From Skermanella mucosa (GTDB lineage: Bacteria; Pseudomonadota; Alphaproteobacteria; Azospirillales; Azospirillaceae): 64,000 nucleotides of DNA. This document shows, in pieces, positions 60,058-64,000 of the stretch; position 1 is the first letter of the stretch, and each line of letters opens with the position of its first letter. The position numbers and the translations under genes were made by a program. The notes under the pieces were generated by a model that did no database searches, was not told the origin of the DNA, and saw only the letters and a list, made by a program, of their open reading frames with translations. The stretch covers positions 4,267,001-4,331,000 of the forward strand of contig NZ_CP086106.1 of NCBI RefSeq assembly GCF_016765655.2, written 5' to 3'.

Positions 60058-61851
60058 ATGGCAACCGTTTCGACGCCGAACGGATTCTCCCTGGACAATG
60101 CCGGCCGCCGGGTGGTGGTCGATCCCGTGACTCGGATCGAGGGGCACATGCGCGTCGAGGTCAACCTCGACGGCGACAACGTGATCCGCAACGCGGTTTC
60201 CACCGGCACCATGTGGCGCGGGCTGGAGGTCATCCTGAAGGGTCGCGATCCGCGAAACGCCTGGGCCTTCACCGAACGGATCTGCGGCGTCTGCACCGGC
60301 ACCCACGCGCTGACATCGGTCCGCGCGGTCGAGGACGCGCTTGACATCAAGATTCCCGAGAACGCAAACACCATCCGCAACATCATGCAGCTGACGCTGC
60401 AGGTCCACGACCATCTGGTCCATTTCTACCACCTGCACGCGCTCGACTGGGTCGACATCGTCTCCGGCCTCAAGGCCGACCCCAAGGCCACGTCGGAGTT
60501 GGCCCAGAGCATCAGCTCGTGGGGCAAGTCGTCGCCGGGATATTTCCGCGACATCCAGGCCCGGCTGCGCAAGTTCGTGGAGAGCGGCCAGCTCGGCCCG
60601 TTCAAGAACGCCTACTGGGGGCACGCCGCCTACAAGCTGCCGCCCGAAGCCAACCTGATGGCGACCGCCCACTACCTGGAAGCGCTCGATTTCCAAAAGG
60701 AGATCGTGAAGATCCACACGGTCTACGGCGGCAAGAACCCGCACCCCAACTGGCTGGTCGGCGGCGTGCCCTGCCCGATCAACATCGACGGGACCGGTGG
60801 CGTCGGCGCCATCAACATGGAACGGCTCAATCTGGTATCGTCGATCATCGACCAGTCGATCGAGTTCGTGAACCAGGTCTATATCCCGGACCTGATCGCC
60901 ATCGCCGGCTTCTACAAGGACTGGCTGTACGGCGGCGGGCTGGCCAGCACGTCGCTGATGTCCTACGGCGACATCCCGGAGCGGGCGAACGACTATTCCG
61001 ACAAGAGCCTGATGCTGCCGCGCGGCGTCATCCTCAACGGCAAGCTGGACGAGATCCACGAGATCGACCTGAGGGCGCCCGACCAGGTGCAGGAGTTCGT
61101 CAACCATTCCTGGTACAAGTACGCCGACGAGTCCAAGGGCCTCCACCCCTGGGACGGCGTGACCGAGCCCAACTACGTGCTCGGCCCCAACGCCAAGGGC
61201 ACCAAGACCCGGATCGAGGCGGTGGACGAGGGGGCGAAATACTCCTGGATCAAGTCGCCGCGCTGGAAGGGCCACGCGGTCGAGGTCGGGCCGCTGGCCC
61301 GCTACGTCATCGGCTATGCCCAAAACAAGCCGGAGTTCAAAGAGCCGGTCGACCAGCTCCTGAAGGCCCTGGACGTCCCGGTCACCGCCCTGTTCTCCAC
61401 CCTGGGCCGCACAGCGGCGCGCGGGCTGGAATGCGCCTGGGCGGCGGAGAAGCTGCGCTACTTCCAAGACAAGCTGGTCCGCACCATCAAGGCCGGCGAC
61501 GAGACCACGGCCAACACCGCCAAGTGGGACCCGTCGAGCTGGCCGAAGTCGGCCAAGGGCGTCGGCTTCACCGAGGCGCCGCGCGGCGCGCTCGGTCACT
61601 GGATCCGGATCGAGAACACCAAGATCGCCAATTACCAGGCGGTCGTCCCGACCACCTGGAACGGCAGCCCGCGCGACACCAAGGGCAATATCGGGGCGTT
61701 CGAGGCCTCGCTGCTCGACACCCCCATGGCCGATCCGGAGCAGCCGCTGGAGATCCTGCGCACCCTGCACAGCTTCGACCCCTGCCTCGCCTGCTCGACC
61801 CACGTGATCGCGCCGGACGGCAGGGAACTCACCGAAGTCACCGTGCGCTGA
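60058..61851 (+). CDS. hupL: Uptake [NiFe]-hydrogenase large subunit
   Basis: This 597-residue subunit carries the NiFe active site: the N-terminal motif [11 protein letters not shown] with C76 and C79, and the C-terminal DPCLACSTH with C576, C579 and H582. A 15-residue tail after H582 is the peptide removed by HupD after nickel insertion. It travels to the periplasm with HupS. A GAGGAACAG site precedes the ATG, and the gap to hupS is 72 bases. The family is group 1 membrane-bound uptake hydrogenase. Confidence 0.98.
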   Translation: MATVSTPNGFSLDNAGRRVVVDPVTRIEGHMRVEVNLDGDNVIRNAVSTGTMWRGLEVILKGRDPRNAWAFTERICGVCTGTHALTSVRAVEDALDIKIPENANTIRNIMQLTLQVHDHLVHFYHLHALDWVDIVSGLKADPKATSELAQSISSWGKSSPGYFRDIQARLRKFVESGQLGPFKNAYWGHAAYKLPPEANLMATAHYLEALDFQKEIVKIHTVYGGKNPHPNWLVGGVPCPINIDGTGGVGAINMERLNLVSSIIDQSIEFVNQVYIPDLIAIAGFYKDWLYGGGLASTSLMSYGDIPERANDYSDKSLMLPRGVILNGKLDEIHEIDLRAPDQVQEFVNHSWYKYADESKGLHPWDGVTEPNYVLGPNAKGTKTRIEAVDEGAKYSWIKSPRWKGHAVEVGPLARYVIGYAQNKPEFKEPVDQLLKALDVPVTALFSTLGRTAARGLECAWAAEKLRYFQDKLVRTIKAGDETTANTAKWDPSSWPKSAKGVGFTEAPRGALGHWIRIENTKIANYQAVVPTTWNGSPRDTKGNIGAFEASLLDTPMADPEQPLEILRTLHSFDPCLACSTHVIAPDGRELTEVTVR

Positions 61852-61867
61852 GCGGAGGAACGCCCCC

Positions 61868-62626
61868 ATGACCGCGCATGTCGACAAGACCCCGGCACCA
61901 TCCTCCGCCGACGACGAGATCGCCGATCTCGCGACCGCGCGGAACCACCTGCAGGTCCGCCAGACCGCCATCTACGTCTACGAGTGGCCGGTGCGCCTGT
62001 GGCACTGGGTGAATGCCGTCGCGATCCTGGTGCTCGCCGTCACCGGCTACCTGATCGGCTCGCCGCCGGGCTCCCAGCCGGGAGAGGCGAGCGACGCCTA
62101 CCTGATGGGCTATATCCGCTTCGCCCACTTCGCCGCCGGCTACGTGATGGCGATCGGCATGGCCGGGCGGATCTACTGGGCTTTCGTCGGCAACGTGCAT
62201 GCCCGCCAGATGTTCGTCCTGCCGTTCTGGTCCGGCAAGTTCTGGCGGGAAGTGCTGGTCGAGGCGCAGTGGTACGCCTTCATGCGCGACTACCCGAAGA
62301 AATATATCGGCCACAACCCGCTGGCCCAGCTCGCCATGGTGACGATCTACAGTGTCGGCAGCATCTTCATGATCGTCACCGGCTTCGCGCTCTACTCCGA
62401 GGGGGCGGGTCAGGACAGCTGGTTCGACACGCTGTTCGGCTGGGTGATCCCGCTGGTCGGCAACTCGCAGAACCTGCACACGATCCATCATCTCGGCATG
62501 TGGGTGATCGTCACCTTCGTGATCATCCACGTCTATGCCGCGATCCGCGAAGACATCATGAGCCGGCAGAGCATGATCAGCACCATGATCAGCGGCTGGC
62601 GGATGTTCAAGGACGACGGCAAGTGA
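61868..62626 (+). CDS. hupC: Ni/Fe-hydrogenase cytochrome b subunit
   Basis: This 252-residue di-haem cytochrome b has four membrane segments (starting near AVAILVLAVTGYLIG, RFAHFAAGYVMAIGM, LAMVTIYSVGSIFMIV and LGMWVIVTFVIIHVYA). Conserved haem-ligand histidines occur in RLWHWVNA, FAHFAAGY, and the final HHLGMWVIVTFVIIHVY. It links HupSL to the quinone pool. It begins 16 bases after hupL, and its stop overlaps the GTG of hupD. Confidence 0.95.
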   Translation: MTAHVDKTPAPSSADDEIADLATARNHLQVRQTAIYVYEWPVRLWHWVNAVAILVLAVTGYLIGSPPGSQPGEASDAYLMGYIRFAHFAAGYVMAIGMAGRIYWAFVGNVHARQMFVLPFWSGKFWREVLVEAQWYAFMRDYPKKYIGHNPLAQLAMVTIYSVGSIFMIVTGFALYSEGAGQDSWFDTLFGWVIPLVGNSQNLHTIHHLGMWVIVTFVIIHVYAAIREDIMSRQSMISTMISGWRMFKDDGK

Positions 62627-63234
62627 GCATCGAAACCGGTCGTCCCGTCCTCGTCCTGGGCATCGGCAACATCCTCTGGGCCGACGAGGGCTTCGGCGTG
62701 CGGTGCGTGGAAGAGCTGCACCGCCGCTGGAGCTTTCCCGACGACGTGCTGGTGATGGACGGCGGCACCCAGGGCCTCTACCTCGTCCATTACGTCAAGG
62801 CCGCCCGCCGGGTCATCGTGTTCGACGCGATCGACTACGGCGAGGAGCCGGGGACCTTGAAGCTGGTGCGCGGCGAGGAGGTGCCCAAGTTCACCGGCGC
62901 CAAGAAGATGAGCCTGCACCAGACCGGCTTCCAGGACGTGCTGAGCGCCGCCGAGCTGCTGGGCGGCACCCTCGACGACATCCTGCTGATCGGCGTCCAG
63001 GCGGTCGAGTTGGAAGACTACGGCGGGAGCCTGACCCCGCCGGTCCGGGCCCGGATCGAGCCCGCCCTGGCCATCGCGGTCGAGCAACTGGAGCGCTGGG
63101 GCTATCCCGCGACGCCACGGACCGGCGCTGCCGACCATCTGCTGCACGGCGGCATCGGCCTCGCCGATTACGAAGCCGGCCGCCCCTCCGCCGAAGACGC
63201 CTGCCGCGTCGGCGACTCCCGCTTCTTCGCCTGA
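62623..63234 (+). CDS. hupD: Hydrogenase maturation protease
   Basis: This 203-residue endopeptidase has the conserved LGIGNILWADEGFGVR with its nickel-binding Glu, VFDAIDYG with Asp, and MSLHQTGFQD with His. It removes the C-terminal tail of HupL after nickel insertion. It starts at a GTG overlapping the hupC stop (GTGA). The length is normal for the family, with a slightly long C-terminus. Confidence 0.95.
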   Translation: MSIETGRPVLVLGIGNILWADEGFGVRCVEELHRRWSFPDDVLVMDGGTQGLYLVHYVKAARRVIVFDAIDYGEEPGTLKLVRGEEVPKFTGAKKMSLHQTGFQDVLSAAELLGGTLDDILLIGVQAVELEDYGGSLTPPVRARIEPALAIAVEQLERWGYPATPRTGAADHLLHGGIGLADYEAGRPSAEDACRVGDSRFFA

Positions 63235-63250
63235 TCGGAGCCGAACGGCC

Positions 63251-63574
63251 ATGTGCATCGGCATCCCCATGCAAGTCCGCTCCGAAAATGGACTGACCGC
63301 TCTGTGCGCCGGCCGGGGCGAGGAACGTCGGGTCAGCCTGCTGCTGACCGGCGAACTGCCGGTCGGCGCCTGGGTCATGGTCCATGTGGACACCGCGATC
63401 CGCACCCTGGACGAGGCCGAGGTCCCGCTGATCAACGACGCCCTCGACGCGCTGGAGGCGGCCGGCCGGGGCGATCCCTTCGAGCACCTGTTCGCCGACC
63501 TGATCGGCCGCGAACCCCAGCTTCCCGACCATCTCCGCGAGCAGCAGCCCGCCCCTTCACGAGGAAAAGCCTGA
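63251..63574 (+). CDS. hupF: HupF/HypC-family hydrogenase maturation chaperone
   Basis: This 107-residue protein begins MCIGIPMQV, the invariant N-terminal Cys motif of HypC/HupF proteins. It contains LPVGAWVMVHVDTAIRTLDE, matching the G-x-W/Y-V-L-V-H-x-G region. HupF protects or delivers the large subunit under oxygen, while HypC carries the Fe(CN)2CO group. A place between hupD and hupG favours HupF. It ends with a one-base overlap with hupG. Confidence 0.9.
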   Translation: MCIGIPMQVRSENGLTALCAGRGEERRVSLLLTGELPVGAWVMVHVDTAIRTLDEAEVPLINDALDALEAAGRGDPFEHLFADLIGREPQLPDHLREQQPAPSRGKA

Positions 63575-63954
63575 TGCCCGCAACGGTCATCGAACGCCTG
63601 ATCGCGATCGAGAACTGCCCGGTGATCACCGAAGGGACGGTGGACCGTTTCCTGGACGGCAGCGGAATGGCGATCCTCTTCTTCACCGGGGATCCGCGCC
63701 AGCGGCCGGAAAGCAACGATGTCGCCGTCGTCCTGCGCGAGCTCAACACGGTGTTTCCGGGCCGCCTGCGCGTCGGCATCGTCGACCAGGCGGCCGAGGC
63801 CGCGCTCAAGCCTCGCTTCGGCGTGCTGGTCGTGCCCACCCTCGTCTATATGCACCAGGGCGAGTTCGTCGGCCTGATCCCCCGGATCCAGGACTGGCGG
63901 AGCTATGTCGAGAAGACGCGCATCTTCCTCGAAGCCGCGCCGCCGGGCCCCTGA
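63574..63954 (+). CDS. hupG: HupG (HyaE-like) hydrogenase assembly protein
   Basis: This 126-residue thioredoxin-fold protein lacks the CxxC motif (GMAILFFTGDPRQRPESNDV; FGVLVVPTLVYMHQGEFVG), as in HyaE/HupG proteins, which assist Tat-linked assembly of the hydrogenase small subunit. The ATG at 63574 overlaps the hupF stop by one base. Position and fold give the name. Confidence 0.88.
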   Translation: MPATVIERLIAIENCPVITEGTVDRFLDGSGMAILFFTGDPRQRPESNDVAVVLRELNTVFPGRLRVGIVDQAAEAALKPRFGVLVVPTLVYMHQGEFVGLIPRIQDWRSYVEKTRIFLEAAPPGP

Positions 63955-63988
63955 CCGAAACCCGCCGCCAGAGAAGGGAACGACCACG

Positions 63989-64000
63989 ATGCGCCACCCG
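63989..64000 (+). CDS. Start of the next hup gene, probably hupH (four codons only)
   Basis: An ATG at 63989 follows GAAGGGAA with good spacing and reads MRHP to the window end. In hup operons hupH follows hupG, so this is probably its start, but four codons give no direct proof. Confidence 0.4.

Overview
The window is high-GC DNA from an alphaproteobacterium. Gene content and order suggest Rhodospirillales of the Azospirillum/Skermanella type. The clues are 5-aminolevulinate synthase (the C4 haem route), an uptake [NiFe]-hydrogenase of the hupSLC type, assimilatory nitrate genes under a sigma-54 promoter, FNR-type boxes, and the alphaproteobacterial tRNA-Tyr/tRNA-Gly/tuf/tRNA-Trp/secE/nusG/rplKAJL/rpoBC arrangement. 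The genus is inferred; no 16S gene is present.

Layout. 1-1.33 kb: an ATP-dependent DNA ligase (partial) coupled to its MBL-fold exonuclease. 1.46-3.4 kb: pseudouridine catabolism (psuK-psuG), followed by an intergenic inverted repeat. 3.6-14.6 kb: nitrate assimilation, with nasT, then a leader carrying a sigma-54 promoter, an ANTAR two-hairpin element and an intrinsic terminator, then nrtA-nrtB-nrtC-nirB-nirD-nasA-cysG. 14.6-26.1 kb: a glycosyltransferase, a monohaem secreted protein, a class III aminotransferase, hemA with an upstream FNR-like box, a PRC-barrel protein, a PadR-like regulator, a degenerate Hpt/receiver protein, a DUF1186/SEC-C protein and a TPR/O-GlcNAc-transferase-like protein. 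26.2-40.2 kb (minus strand): the core transcription/translation block. 40.4-44.8 kb: rlmB, a Tat-exported cyclic phosphodiesterase/nucleotidase, tRNA-Thr, an orphan lipoprotein and a small membrane protein.

45.0-53.9 kb is a tightly packed, mostly translationally coupled seven-gene saccharide cluster. It holds two sugar epimerase/dehydratases (one fused to a glycoside-hydrolase-like half), a B12-type radical SAM enzyme with a native six-histidine run, one GT4 enzyme and three CgeB-like glycosyltransferases. It is the best candidate here for a poorly described pathway. 54.0-57.8 kb holds two S24/LexA-fold regulators that both appear to lack the catalytic serine, and a multi-PAS histidine kinase interrupted by an amber codon inside its ATPase domain.

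57.9-64 kb: uptake hydrogenase genes hupS-L-C-D-F-G-(H), with hupE divergent and a perfect FNR box in the shared control region. FNR-like boxes at hemA and hup suggest that haem supply and hydrogen oxidation respond together to low oxygen, while sigma-54 plus NasT antitermination gives nitrogen control of nitrate use.
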